A stretch of 13,450 nucleotides of DNA from Desulfuromonadales bacterium (GTDB lineage: Bacteria; Desulfobacterota; Desulfuromonadia; Geobacterales; Pseudopelobacteraceae). The stretch lies in the NCBI GenBank assembly GCA_015688915.1, contig JAATGX010000257.1:1-13450 (forward strand), given 5' to 3'. Of this stretch, positions 1 through 7,039 are shown piece by piece. The notes below the pieces were generated by a model. It saw only the letters and a list, made by a program, of their open reading frames with translations. It was not told the DNA's origin and made no database searches. The translations under genes were made by a program, and so were the position numbers. Position 1 is the first letter of the stretch, and each line of letters starts with the position of its first letter.

Positions 1-69
1 GCAAAAAAACGATTGGTAGCTCAAATAGGCATCAAATTGGGCTAAAATTCAACGACCTGATAGGACAGC

Positions 70-150
70 CCCTTCATTTTTATGCTTTCATCCCGTTCAT
101 CCTCTGTTACTCTGCCTTGTTCGATTTTCTCCGTGTCTCTGTGGCAGGTT
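70..150. repeat. Degenerate dispersed-repeat-like segment downstream of the stress-protein gene
   Basis: Read on the minus strand, this stretch directly after the stress-protein stop contains CCACAGAGACACGGAGAAAA followed by GGATGAACGGGATGAAAGC. The second part holds a short internal direct repeat, GGATGAA-CG-GGATGAA, at about 87-104. From general knowledge, purine-rich strings of this type recur many times between genes in Geobacter-like and other genomes. Only one copy is present here, so repetition cannot be seen in this window. The first 69 bases are AT-rich and show no gene or clear terminator. Confidence 0.4.
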
Positions 151-155
151 CTAAG

Positions 156-611
156 TTATCCCCGCACGATATAGACCGAGCAGGGTGCGCTGGTGGCTAC
201 CTTGTGGGACACACTCCCTTTCAACCTGCGCTGGATGAAACCCTTGCCCGAACTGCCGATGACGATGACATCGACCTCTTCCCGTTTGGCGAATTCCAGC
301 AGCTTATCCACAGGCTCGCCATATTCGACGATCATCTCCAAGGGAACCTCGTTTTCCGAGGCGCATTTTTCGATCACGTAAAAGATCCGTTGCCGCAATT
401 CATCCCACGTGGCAGTTTCGGTGACCGGGGTCGAGGGGACAAAATCGGTGTAGGTTGCGGTAGGGGCATTGGGCAGGATTAACATGGCATAGATCCGGCT
501 CTTGAACGGGCTGCGATTGTCGGTCGCCATCCTGACCGCCTCCTCGGCGGCCTTGTCGGACTGCGGCGAACCATCGATAGCAACGAGTATTTTCTTGCTC
601 AGGTTCAGCAT
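156..611 (-). CDS. Universal stress protein, UspA family (ATP-binding type)
   Basis: This is a single-domain cytoplasmic Usp protein of 151 residues, a normal length for the family. The first strand ends in VAIDGS with the nucleotide-contacting Asp at residue 13. The C-terminal part carries the full ATP-binding signature G-x2-G-x9-G-S (G119, G122, G132, S133), and the last strand is CSVYIV. This places it with the ATP-binding Usp proteins rather than the non-binding UspA type. Family members act in survival under starvation, redox or energy stress, but the exact role here is unknown. The ATG is preceded by GAGGG about seven bases upstream. The gene is divergent from an iclR-type regulator, and a candidate promoter lies at 679-707. 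The family call is safe; the cellular role is not. Confidence 0.93.
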   Translation of the reverse strand: MLNLSKKILVAIDGSPQSDKAAEEAVRMATDNRSPFKSRIYAMLILPNAPTATYTDFVPSTPVTETATWDELRQRIFYVIEKCASENEVPLEMIVEYGEPVDKLLEFAKREEVDVIVIGSSGKGFIQRRLKGSVSHKVATSAPCSVYIVRG

Positions 612-678
612 CCCACAACCCTCGTTTTGTTCTATTTACCTACCGCAGGCATGCGTGAATTTTCCGGTGTTGAAATGA

Positions 679-707
679 AATATAAAGCAATTTTTAGCAC
701 TTGACAA
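679..707 (-). promoter_or_regulatory. Candidate sigma70 promoter for the universal stress protein gene
   Basis: On the minus strand, TTGTCA (707-702) is followed after exactly 17 bases by TATATT (684-679). Each box is one base from consensus. It points to the Usp start codon at 611, giving a leader of about 60 bases. Its -35 box shares five bases with the -35 box of the opposite promoter for the iclR gene. This was found by eye, and no start site is known. Confidence 0.5.
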
Positions 708-729
708 TTATAAAACCATATTCTATGTT
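701..729 (+). promoter_or_regulatory. Candidate sigma70 promoter for the iclR-type regulator
   Basis: A perfect -35 box TTGACA (701-706) is followed after 17 bases by TATGTT (724-729, four of six matches to TATAAT). It lies in the AT-rich spacer and reads toward the regulator at 846, which would give a leader of about 110 bases. The -35 overlaps that of the divergent stress-protein promoter, so the two may compete for polymerase. Confidence 0.5.
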
Positions 730-790
730 TTAGACGGTTGATGCAAATCAACCCCCGTTTTTACGTACTTCTGATATTTTTTAAATATTT

Positions 791-814
791 CAACATGTTG
801 TACATAGCGCAACA
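791..814. promoter_or_regulatory. Palindromic element, possible IclR operator
   Basis: The spacer contains the perfect 10-bp palindrome CAACATGTTG (791-800). Nine bases after it comes a third CAACA half (810-814), so TGTTG (796-800) also pairs with CAACA (810-814). IclR-family proteins commonly bind such palindromes near their own promoters. The element lies downstream of the predicted iclR promoter and about 30 bases before the start codon, where a bound protein could block transcription. Binding is inferred. Confidence 0.35.
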
Positions 815-845
815 TCTTCATTAAACCACCTGACAGGACGCGACC

Positions 846-1628
846 ATGGCAAAAAAAGAAAAATCCGACTATCTCATTCAGGCCGTATCACACGCCCTGG
901 ACCTTTTGGAGCAGTTTCACGATGAAATCGACGAACTGGGCGTCACAGAGCTCAGTAAACGTCTGAAGCTCCATAAAAACAACGTCTTCAGACTGCTGGC
1001 GACATTGGAATCGCGTGGCTACATCGAACAGAACCGGGTGACGGAAAATTATCGGCTGGGGCTCAAGACGCTGGAACTGGGTCAGACATTCATTCGCCAG
1101 ATGGGACTCTTGCGCCAGTCCAAACCGGTGCTCGAGGCCTTGGTCAAAGAGTGCAACGAAACCACCTACGTCGCGATCCTCAAGGAACTCAACATCATCT
1201 ACCTGGATGCCGTGGAAACCGATATGACCGTACGGGTCGTACCGCGGGTCGGTTCGCGCCTGCCGGCCTACTGCACCGCGGCCGGCAAGGTCCAGATCGC
1301 TTATATGAGCGATGAAGAGCTGGAGAATTACCTCCCCACCAAGGAACTGAAACGTTACACCAACAGTACCGTCACCGACCGGGATGTCCTCAAAAAACAA
1401 CTCAAGGTCATTGCCGAACAAGGGTATGCCATTGACAACGAAGAGCTGGATATCGGTGTCAAGTGCGTCGGCGCACCCATCCGCGACTATACCCGCCGTA
1501 TCATCGGCGCGGTCAGCATTTCCGGTCCGTCCATGCGTTTCACCGATGACCGCGTGGAAAAGGAGCTGATTCCACTGGTCATGAAGGCGGCCGAGGAGAT
1601 CTCCTCCAAACTGGGCTTCCAGAAATAG
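846..1628 (+). CDS. IclR-family transcriptional regulator
   Basis: This 260-residue protein has the standard IclR length and layout. The N-terminal winged helix-turn-helix spans about residues 10-75, with recognition-helix sequence around LSKRLKLHKNNVFRLLATLE and a wing ending in NYRLGLK. A linker helix follows to about residue 90, then the C-terminal effector-binding domain to about 255. That domain includes the conserved GSRLPAYCTAAGK segment and the IGAVSISGP strand. IclR proteins are DNA-binding dimers that sense small molecules, often aromatic or organic acids, and regulate catabolic genes. The gene stands alone, diverges from a universal stress protein gene and ends in its own terminator, so no target operon is evident. 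AGGA lies seven to eight bases before the ATG. Effector and targets cannot be read from the sequence. Confidence 0.95.
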   Translation: MAKKEKSDYLIQAVSHALDLLEQFHDEIDELGVTELSKRLKLHKNNVFRLLATLESRGYIEQNRVTENYRLGLKTLELGQTFIRQMGLLRQSKPVLEALVKECNETTYVAILKELNIIYLDAVETDMTVRVVPRVGSRLPAYCTAAGKVQIAYMSDEELENYLPTKELKRYTNSTVTDRDVLKKQLKVIAEQGYAIDNEELDIGVKCVGAPIRDYTRRIIGAVSISGPSMRFTDDRVEKELIPLVMKAAEEISSKLGFQK

Positions 1629-1653
1629 CACACAACCATCGTACGATGAAAAG

Positions 1654-1678
1654 AGGCGGCTTCCGGGTCGCCTTTTTT
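1654..1678 (+). terminator. Rho-independent terminator after the iclR gene
   Basis: The stem AGGCGGC (1654-1660) pairs with GTCGCCT (1667-1673), with one G-T pair and a six-base loop TTCCGG, followed by a run of six T. A run of four A lies just upstream of the stem. The hairpin sits 25 bases after the regulator stop and isolates it from the polA operon. Confidence 0.85.
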
Positions 1679-1687
1679 CGTTTCTCC

Positions 1688-1716
1688 TTGAAGACGGGGC
1701 GGCCATTGGCTACTAT
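1688..1716 (+). promoter_or_regulatory. Candidate sigma70 promoter for the small ORF-polA-recO operon
   Basis: TTGAAG (1688-1693) and TACTAT (1711-1716) are separated by exactly 17 bases. The -10 box matches consensus at five of six positions and the -35 at four of six. It lies just after the iclR terminator, and the expected start site is only about 20 bases before the first ATG of the operon. Predicted by eye. Confidence 0.5.
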
Positions 1717-1742
1717 GTCCGAAACCACCACGAGGTGCGATG

Positions 1743-1931
1743 ATGATATACAAAGTGGTCGAACTTGCGACCGTAACCGATGAAACCATCGAAGAGGCGC
1801 TCAACGACTGGACCGCCAGGGGATGGCGCTTTGACGGCATGCAGTTCGCCATGCGGGAATCCAGCCGACGGCCGAGCATGGCGTTTGTGGTATTCATCCG
1901 TGAACAACCGGACAAAGGTGAATCGGCATGA
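1743..1931 (+). CDS. Small DUF4177-like protein upstream of polA
   Basis: This encodes a 62-residue soluble protein beginning MIYKVVELATV. It has a predicted strand, a helix (TIEEALNDWTARGW) and two further strands (FDGMQFAMRES and MAFVVFIRE). The pattern of an opening YKVVE strand, a helix ending in GW, then strand and terminal hydrophobic strand resembles the small DUF4177 family, whose function is unknown. Two ATGs are adjacent (1740 and 1743). GAGG at 1732-1735 is seven bases from the second and only four from the first, so I chose 1743. The gene overlaps polA by four bases (ATGA), which implies translational coupling. No catalytic or metal-binding motif is visible, and the link to DNA replication is by position only. 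Confidence 0.75.
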   Translation: MIYKVVELATVTDETIEEALNDWTARGWRFDGMQFAMRESSRRPSMAFVVFIREQPDKGESA

Positions 1932-4741
1932 GCAAGGACAACACCCTCTACCTGGTTGACGGTTCTTCCTACATCTACCGGGCCTACTACGCCATCCGCC
2001 ACCTCTCATCCCCCAGCGGATTCCCCACCAACGCCATCTACGGCTTCATCCAGATGCTGCTCAAACTCCTCAAGGACCACGATCCGCAGCATGTGGCGGT
2101 GGTGTTAGACGCCGGCCGGATCACCTTCCGCACGGATATCTACCCGGAGTACAAGGCCAACCGCGCCTCCATGCCGGACGACCTCCGTCGGCAGGTGGGA
2201 CCGATCCGCGAGGTGGTGCGTGCCTTCAATATCCCGGCCCTGGAATTGGAGGGTTTCGAGGCCGATGACATCATCGGCGATCTGGCCGGGCGGTTCAGCG
2301 CCAAGGGCGGTCGGGTGGTGGTGGTAACCGGCGACAAGGACCTGATGCAGATCGTCACCGACCGGGTCACCCTGCTGGACACCATGAAAGACAAGCAATC
2401 GGGCATCCCCGAGGTGTTCGAACGATTCGGCGTGGGCCCGGAATTGGTGCCGGATATCCTCGGCCTGGCCGGCGACAGCTCGGACAATATCCCCGGCGTG
2501 CCGGGCATCGGCGAGAAGACCGCCATCAAGCTGATCCAGGAGTTCGGCTCGCTGGATCAGTTGCTGGAGCGGGCCGGAGAGGTCAAGGGGAAGAACGGCG
2601 AAAGGCTGCTCGAATTCCGCGATCAGGCCCTGCTGTCGCGCCGCCTGGCCACCATCGAGCGCAACGTACCGCTGGAGGTCAACCCGGATGACCTGGTCGC
2701 CCGGGAGCCAGACACCCCGGCACTGAACGCCTTTTTCAAGCAGTACGGCTTTACCACGCTGATCAAGGAACTGACCGCCCAGGCCACCCTGTCCACGGAG
2801 AGCTACCACACGGTCACGTCTCACGAGGAGTTGGAGACGCTGGTCTCCGCACTGGAACAAGCCGGCGAATTCGCCTTTGACCTGGAAACCACCAGCCTCG
2901 ACCCGCGGCTGGCCGAGGTTGTCGGGCTGTCGTTCTCCTTCAAAGACCACGAGGCATACTATATCCCGGTAGGTCATGTGACCTCACCCCATCCCGCCAC
3001 CCATCCTCCCCTCGAAGCCCAGGGAGCAGCGGGTAATGGGCAGACCGGTTTCGACTTCGCTCAGCCAGCGCACACTCCGCCGGACAACTCCCTGAGCGTA
3101 CCTGAACGGGAACGGTCTCTGAGCGCAGTCGAAGGGCAACTCCCCCGTGCAGAGGTGCTGCAACGCCTGCGCCCCCTGCTGGAAAACCCGGATATCCGCA
3201 AGGTGGGCCAGAACATCAAGTTCGACATGCAGGTGCTGGCCAACCAAGGCATCCCGGTGAACGGGATTTGGTTCGACACCATGCTGGCCTCCTACGTGCT
3301 CAACCCGGCACGTAGCGGAAACGGCCTGGACGCTCTGGCCATAGAGCACCTCGGCCACAAGATGATCAGCTACAGCGAGGTGACCGGCACCGGCAAGACA
3401 CAGAAGAACTTCTCCCAGGTGGAGATCGGGCCCGCCTCGCGCTACGCCTGTGAGGACGCCGACGCAACCTGGCTCCTGCGGCAAAAGTTCGGCCCGCTCC
3501 TGGCCGAGTCAGGATTGGAGGAGCTGTTCCGCACCGTTGAGATGCCGCTGGTGACGATCCTGGCCGAAATGGAGAATCACGGCGTACTGCTGGATACGGC
3601 CCTGCTGGACGGGTTGTCGCAGGACTTCGCCGCCCGCATGACAGAGCTGGAGGGACGCATCTTCGAACTGGCCGGCGGGCCGTTCAACCTCAACTCGCCC
3701 AAGCAGATGGGCGAAGTGCTTTTCGAGCGGCTGGACATGAAGACCGGCAAGAAAACCAAGGGAAAGACCGGCTGGTCCACGGACAACGAGGTGCTGACCG
3801 TCTTGGCCGAGGAACACGAGGTTGCCCGCCTGATCCTGGATTATCGCGGGGTCGCCAAACTCAAATCCACCTATACGGACGCCCTGCCCCGCCTGGTCAG
3901 TCCCAAGACCGGCCGGGTGCACACCTCCTACAACCAGACCGTCACCAACACCGGCCGGCTCTCCTCGTCCGATCCCAATCTGCAGAACATCCCGGTCCGC
4001 ACCGACGAGGGGCGCCGCATCCGCCACGCCTTCATCGCCCCGCCGGGGCACGTGATCCTCTCGGCCGACTATTCCCAGATCGAGCTGCGCGTCCTGGCCC
4101 ACCTGTCCGGCGACCAGGTCTTCTGCCACGCCTTTGCCAATGACGAGGATATCCACACCCGCACCGCCAGCGAGGTCTTCGGCCTGTTTCCCGAGATGGT
4201 CACCAGCGAGATGCGCCGTCAGGCCAAGACCATCAACTTCGGTATCATCTACGGCCAGGGCTCCTTTTCGCTGGCCAAGCAGTTGGGCATCGCCCGCAAG
4301 ACCGCCGAGGAGTTCATCGCCGCCTACAAGGAGCGCCACAGCGGCGCCGTTGCCTTCCTGGACTCATGCATCCGCCAAGCCGAGGAAACCGGTTTCGTCA
4401 CCACCATCCTGGGGAGACGTCTGCCGATCCCCGACATCAACAGCACGAACGGCAACGTGGCCGCCTTTGCCCGGCGCAACGCCATCAACTACCCGATCCA
4501 GGGTTCGGCGGCGGACATCATCAAGTGTGCCATGATCAAGGTTGACGGCCGCATCCGCACCGAGGGGCTGGCAAGTCGCCTGGTCATGCAGGTGCATGAC
4601 GAACTGGTCTTGGAGGTGCCGGAAGGGGAACTGCTGCGAATGGAGCTGCTGGTGGAGGAGGAGATGTCCCACGCGGTGGAGGCCAGGGTGCCGCTGAAGG
4701 TGGACCTCAGCTTCGGGGCCAACTGGAGCGAGGCCCACTGA
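1928..4741 (+). CDS. polA: DNA polymerase I with 5'-nuclease and proofreading domains
   Basis: PolI fills gaps, removes RNA primers and serves excision repair in the cytoplasm. The protein has 937 residues in three domains. The 5'-3' nuclease spans about 1-270, with LVDGSSYIYRAY, TGDKDLMQ and GDSSDNIPGVPGIGEKTA. The 3'-5' exonuclease spans about 300-515 and keeps its acidic residues (D318 and E320 in FDLETT, D433 in NIKFD, Y506 and D510 in YACEDAD), so proofreading is probably intact. The family A polymerase spans about 530-937: motif A has D714 (SADYSQIELR), motif B has R763-K767-Y775 (RRQAKTINFGIIYG) and motif C has H890-D891-E892. About 46 residues more than in the E. coli enzyme lie between YIPVGH (350) and LPRAEVLQRL (405), and much of this is encoded by a palindromic repeat. 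An AAAGGTG ribosome site precedes the start. The gene overlaps the small ORF by four bases and recO follows five bases after its stop. Confidence 0.98.
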   Translation: MSKDNTLYLVDGSSYIYRAYYAIRHLSSPSGFPTNAIYGFIQMLLKLLKDHDPQHVAVVLDAGRITFRTDIYPEYKANRASMPDDLRRQVGPIREVVRAFNIPALELEGFEADDIIGDLAGRFSAKGGRVVVVTGDKDLMQIVTDRVTLLDTMKDKQSGIPEVFERFGVGPELVPDILGLAGDSSDNIPGVPGIGEKTAIKLIQEFGSLDQLLERAGEVKGKNGERLLEFRDQALLSRRLATIERNVPLEVNPDDLVAREPDTPALNAFFKQYGFTTLIKELTAQATLSTESYHTVTSHEELETLVSALEQAGEFAFDLETTSLDPRLAEVVGLSFSFKDHEAYYIPVGHVTSPHPATHPPLEAQGAAGNGQTGFDFAQPAHTPPDNSLSVPERERSLSAVEGQLPRAEVLQRLRPLLENPDIRKVGQNIKFDMQVLANQGIPVNGIWFDTMLASYVLNPARSGNGLDALAIEHLGHKMISYSEVTGTGKTQKNFSQVEIGPASRYACEDADATWLLRQKFGPLLAESGLEELFRTVEMPLVTILAEMENHGVLLDTALLDGLSQDFAARMTELEGRIFELAGGPFNLNSPKQMGEVLFERLDMKTGKKTKGKTGWSTDNEVLTVLAEEHEVARLILDYRGVAKLKSTYTDALPRLVSPKTGRVHTSYNQTVTNTGRLSSSDPNLQNIPVRTDEGRRIRHAFIAPPGHVILSADYSQIELRVLAHLSGDQVFCHAFANDEDIHTRTASEVFGLFPEMVTSEMRRQAKTINFGIIYGQGSFSLAKQLGIARKTAEEFIAAYKERHSGAVAFLDSCIRQAEETGFVTTILGRRLPIPDINSTNGNVAAFARRNAINYPIQGSAADIIKCAMIKVDGRIRTEGLASRLVMQVHDELVLEVPEGELLRMELLVEEEMSHAVEARVPLKVDLSFGANWSEAH
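3050..3133. repeat. Palindromic repeat element inserted in frame in polA
   Basis: The ends TTCGACTTCGCTCAG (3050-3064) and CTGAGCGCAGTCGAA (3119-3133) are inverted repeats matching at 14 of 15 positions, enclosing about 54 bases that contain another CTGAGCG copy (3101-3107). The translated stretch gives FDFAQP and SLSAVEG. From general knowledge these peptides are typical of a widespread short dispersed element that normally lies between genes in many bacteria. It falls in the stretch of about 46 extra residues in the proofreading domain and leaves the frame open. A segment just upstream (about 2981-3049) is also absent from E. coli PolI and may be part of the same insertion. Confidence 0.8.
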
Positions 4742-4746
4742 CGCCG

Positions 4747-5475
4747 ATGCACACCGACAAACTCCAGGCCTTTGTCCTTTCCACCCTCGACTATGGCGAC
4801 AGCGACCGGATCGTCTCCCTGTTCACCCTGGAGCAGGGCCGCGTCAGGGCCTTTGCCCGCGGGGCCAGGAAGAGCCGCAAACGCTTCGGCGCGGCCCTGG
4901 AAACCTTTGCCCGCATCGAGGCCCAGGCCAGGATCAAGGACGGCCTGTCCAGCCTCCAGCAGGCCGATATCATCACCATCTATCCCGGCATCCGCGCCGA
5001 CCTCGCCCGCATCGCCCACGCCCTGTACGCCTGCGAACTGGTGGACGCCCTGACCCCGGAAGGACATCCCCTGCCGCGGCTCTACCGCCTGGTGGCGGCC
5101 TGGCTGGACCGCATGGAAACGGAAGCGGCGGTCGAGGACGACCGCCGCTTCTTCGAGATCAACCTGTTGAACATCCTGGGCTATCGCCCTGCCCTGGAGA
5201 ACTGCGGCCGGTGCGACGCCCCCTTTGGGCCAGCCGGGGCGCTCCTGCCCAATGGGGATGAACCGGTCTGCCACTCCTGCGCCACGACCGGCAAGCCGCT
5301 GGCTGCCACCACCCTCAAGACCCTCCGGGCCTGCCTGGGGACCGGCCGGTTCGGCCTGGTCCCCTTCCCCGATGAAACCCTCTCCCAGGCAGGCGGCTTG
5401 TTGGATCATGCCCTTGCCGCCCATGCGGGCAGACGCCTGAAAAGCCTGGAATTCCTGCAGCAGATGAGTGCCTGA
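4747..5475 (+). CDS. recO: DNA repair protein RecO
   Basis: RecO is the recombination mediator that, with RecR, helps load RecA onto SSB-covered single-stranded DNA in gap repair. The protein is 242 residues, typical in length. The N-terminal OB fold (about 1-80) starts with LQAFVLSTLDYGDSDRIVSLFT and continues GRVRAFARGARKSRKRFGAALE, matching the family's opening strands and basic loop. A helical domain follows. A four-cysteine zinc site is present as C153-x2-C156 and C175-x2-C178 (NCGRCDAP and CHSC), found in many but not all RecO proteins. The gene starts five bases after the polA stop, so it is in the same operon as another repair enzyme. Its stop codon lies inside a hairpin shared with the convergent downstream gene. 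Confidence 0.95.
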   Translation: MHTDKLQAFVLSTLDYGDSDRIVSLFTLEQGRVRAFARGARKSRKRFGAALETFARIEAQARIKDGLSSLQQADIITIYPGIRADLARIAHALYACELVDALTPEGHPLPRLYRLVAAWLDRMETEAAVEDDRRFFEINLLNILGYRPALENCGRCDAPFGPAGALLPNGDEPVCHSCATTGKPLAATTLKTLRACLGTGRFGLVPFPDETLSQAGGLLDHALAAHAGRRLKSLEFLQQMSA

Positions 5476-5490
5476 CCGGAGGGTCAGGCA
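5469..5490. terminator. Hairpin between convergent genes, likely bidirectional terminator
   Basis: TGCCTGACC (5469-5477) and GGTCAGGCA (5482-5490) form a perfect 9-bp stem with a four-base loop GGAG. The recO stop TGA (5473-5475) lies in one arm and the stop of the opposite metallophosphoesterase gene (5484-5486 on the minus strand) lies in the other. There is no T run on either side, so it is not a classic intrinsic terminator. It could still stop or stabilise both transcripts. Confidence 0.55.
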
Positions 5491-6992
5491 GCCCTGTTGG
5501 GGGTGATCGTCACGTTGTTGTCCGGCGGTGCGGTATCGATCCACACGCCGTTGACCACAGTTATGAGATAGGCGTTAGCGGGATCGGTCGGGTTGGCGAG
5601 CGCCGTTCCCCATGCGCTGCTGGCGTAGGCGGCCAATGGGTAGGGTGGATAGGGGGCCTTCAGCACAACCTGGGAGGCGCAACTGGCATTCGCCAGTCCG
5701 TTTTCATCGCCATAATAATGAGACATCATGGCGTAGGAAATCAGGGGGGTAATCTGACCGACGAGCTGGCCGGCGGTGGTGGGGTCCAGGCCTAAGCCGC
5801 CGTAAGCCGGTGGAGCGGTGAGCAGTGGCGTGAGCATCTGCGGCACGAGACCGGGATTGCCACTGCCGTCCCCCGCCAGGCCGGCGTAAAGGAAATTCTG
5901 GGAAAAGCTAACAAAGTCAGACAAATGGTTCGTGGTCCACGACACCCGTGACGTGTAAATGGTCATGGCCTGCTTGACCAGGTCGAACTGGACGAAGCGG
6001 TACGGGCTGGGCGCCGTCACCAGGGAACCGGTCTCGATGTCGTGGAGGACCGAGGAGGTGAAATCGTTGCGCACCACGTCGTTGGCGTGGAAATGCCCGG
6101 TGAAGACCACCGTGAGCCCGGCGTCGGAAAGGGTTTTCGAGCGGGTCTGCCAGTCGTCCACCAGATATTCGGCAAAAAGGGTATCCTGGAGGGAGAAGTG
6201 CTTCCAGAGGCCGTGGTGGAGCATGCCGATGACGGTCTTGCCCTGCTGTTTCGCCGCAGCCAGTTGGGTTTTGATCCAGGCCAGGGTCGCGTCGGTAATG
6301 GCGCCACCGGTCTCGGGAGCCGGCAGGTTGTCGTTGTTGGCGTACTTGCAGGAGTCGATGGCGATGACCCACAGGCCGGGCACCGGTTCGGCCACGTAGC
6401 TCAGGGAGGCGGGGTCCTGGGCCAGGGCCGCGCCGTAGCCGCAATCGCTGTAAATGCTCTTGAAATCCGCCGGCTGAATATTTGGGATCTTGAGCTTTGT
6501 TGCGTTGTCGGGATATTGGTAGGAGGCGGGGTTTTTGATGTCGTGGTTGCCCGGAATGACGTAGACCTTGATCCCCTTGCTCCTCAGCTCGCCCAGCTTT
6601 GCCGCCACCTGCTGGTGATTCTGCTTTTCCCCGTCTTTCGTCAGGTCGCCGGGGACGAGGACAAAGTCCGGCTTCCTCGCCATGATGTCGGCCACAGCCG
6701 CGTTCAGCAATTCCTGGCTCTCCGCGATCATCTTCCGGTCGCCGGCGACGTATTCCAGGAAATCGGCGCTCTTCGTCCCCAGGGTGGGGTCATAGTAGTG
6801 CAGGTCGCTCATCACCGCGAAATTCGCGCTGGTGGGCGCTGCCGGCTGCGAGTCGGAACCGCACCCTCCCAGGGCCATGGTTGCCGTGACGGCGCCGACG
6901 CCGGCCACGGTGATCTTGATGAACTCGCGCCTGTTGATGCCCCTTGAAACCGGTTTTTCCAATTCGTCGTTGGTATCGTCGTTGTGTGACAT
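5484..6992 (-). CDS. Tat-exported metallophosphoesterase (calcineurin-like), putative lipoprotein
   Basis: This is a predicted two-metal phosphoesterase with about 502 residues; numbering here is from the upstream ATG at 6998. It carries a twin-arginine signal (NRREFIKITVAGVGAV, R23-R24) ending in LGGC with Cys46 as a possible lipid anchor, so it should be a folded periplasmic or surface enzyme. All core metallophosphoesterase motifs are present: D65-x-H67 in MSDLHYYD, GD at 117-118 in PGDLTKDGE, GNHD at 150-153, HH at 261-262 and GHFH at 301-304. The C-terminal 150 residues, from about residue 345, match no domain I recognise. The second ATG (6992) is preferred because GGAGG is nine bases upstream, against only three for the first. 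Substrate is unknown; a phosphodiester or phosphomonoester is likely. The gene is monocistronic and convergent with recO. Confidence 0.9.
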   Translation of the reverse strand: MSHNDDTNDELEKPVSRGINRREFIKITVAGVGAVTATMALGGCGSDSQPAAPTSANFAVMSDLHYYDPTLGTKSADFLEYVAGDRKMIAESQELLNAAVADIMARKPDFVLVPGDLTKDGEKQNHQQVAAKLGELRSKGIKVYVIPGNHDIKNPASYQYPDNATKLKIPNIQPADFKSIYSDCGYGAALAQDPASLSYVAEPVPGLWVIAIDSCKYANNDNLPAPETGGAITDATLAWIKTQLAAAKQQGKTVIGMLHHGLWKHFSLQDTLFAEYLVDDWQTRSKTLSDAGLTVVFTGHFHANDVVRNDFTSSVLHDIETGSLVTAPSPYRFVQFDLVKQAMTIYTSRVSWTTNHLSDFVSFSQNFLYAGLAGDGSGNPGLVPQMLTPLLTAPPAYGGLGLDPTTAGQLVGQITPLISYAMMSHYYGDENGLANASCASQVVLKAPYPPYPLAAYASSAWGTALANPTDPANAYLITVVNGVWIDTAPPDNNVTITPNRAA

Positions 6993-7012
6993 GCTCATGT
7001 TCCTCCCTGGTT

Positions 7013-7039
7013 ATCGATATCGATTGCACGGCAATGCAA
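7013..7039. promoter_or_regulatory. Palindromes in the leader of the metallophosphoesterase gene
   Basis: A perfect 12-bp palindrome ATCGATATCGAT (7013-7024) lies just upstream of the ribosome site of the phosphoesterase gene. It abuts an inverted repeat TTGCA...TGCAA (7024-7028 and 7035-7039). Either could be an operator or affect the mRNA leader. The rest of the spacer (about 6993-7251) shows no convincing gene, promoter pair or terminator. Confidence 0.3.

Noticed and set aside
888..1706. 272-residue open frame on the minus strand opposite the iclR gene
   Set aside because: It is a shadow of a clearly recognisable IclR gene, shows no family motif and no ribosome site, and spans the iclR terminator.
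6042..6947. 301-residue open frame on the plus strand opposite the metallophosphoesterase gene
   Set aside because: The opposite strand has every metallophosphoesterase motif in order. This frame is a by-product of GC-rich codon use.
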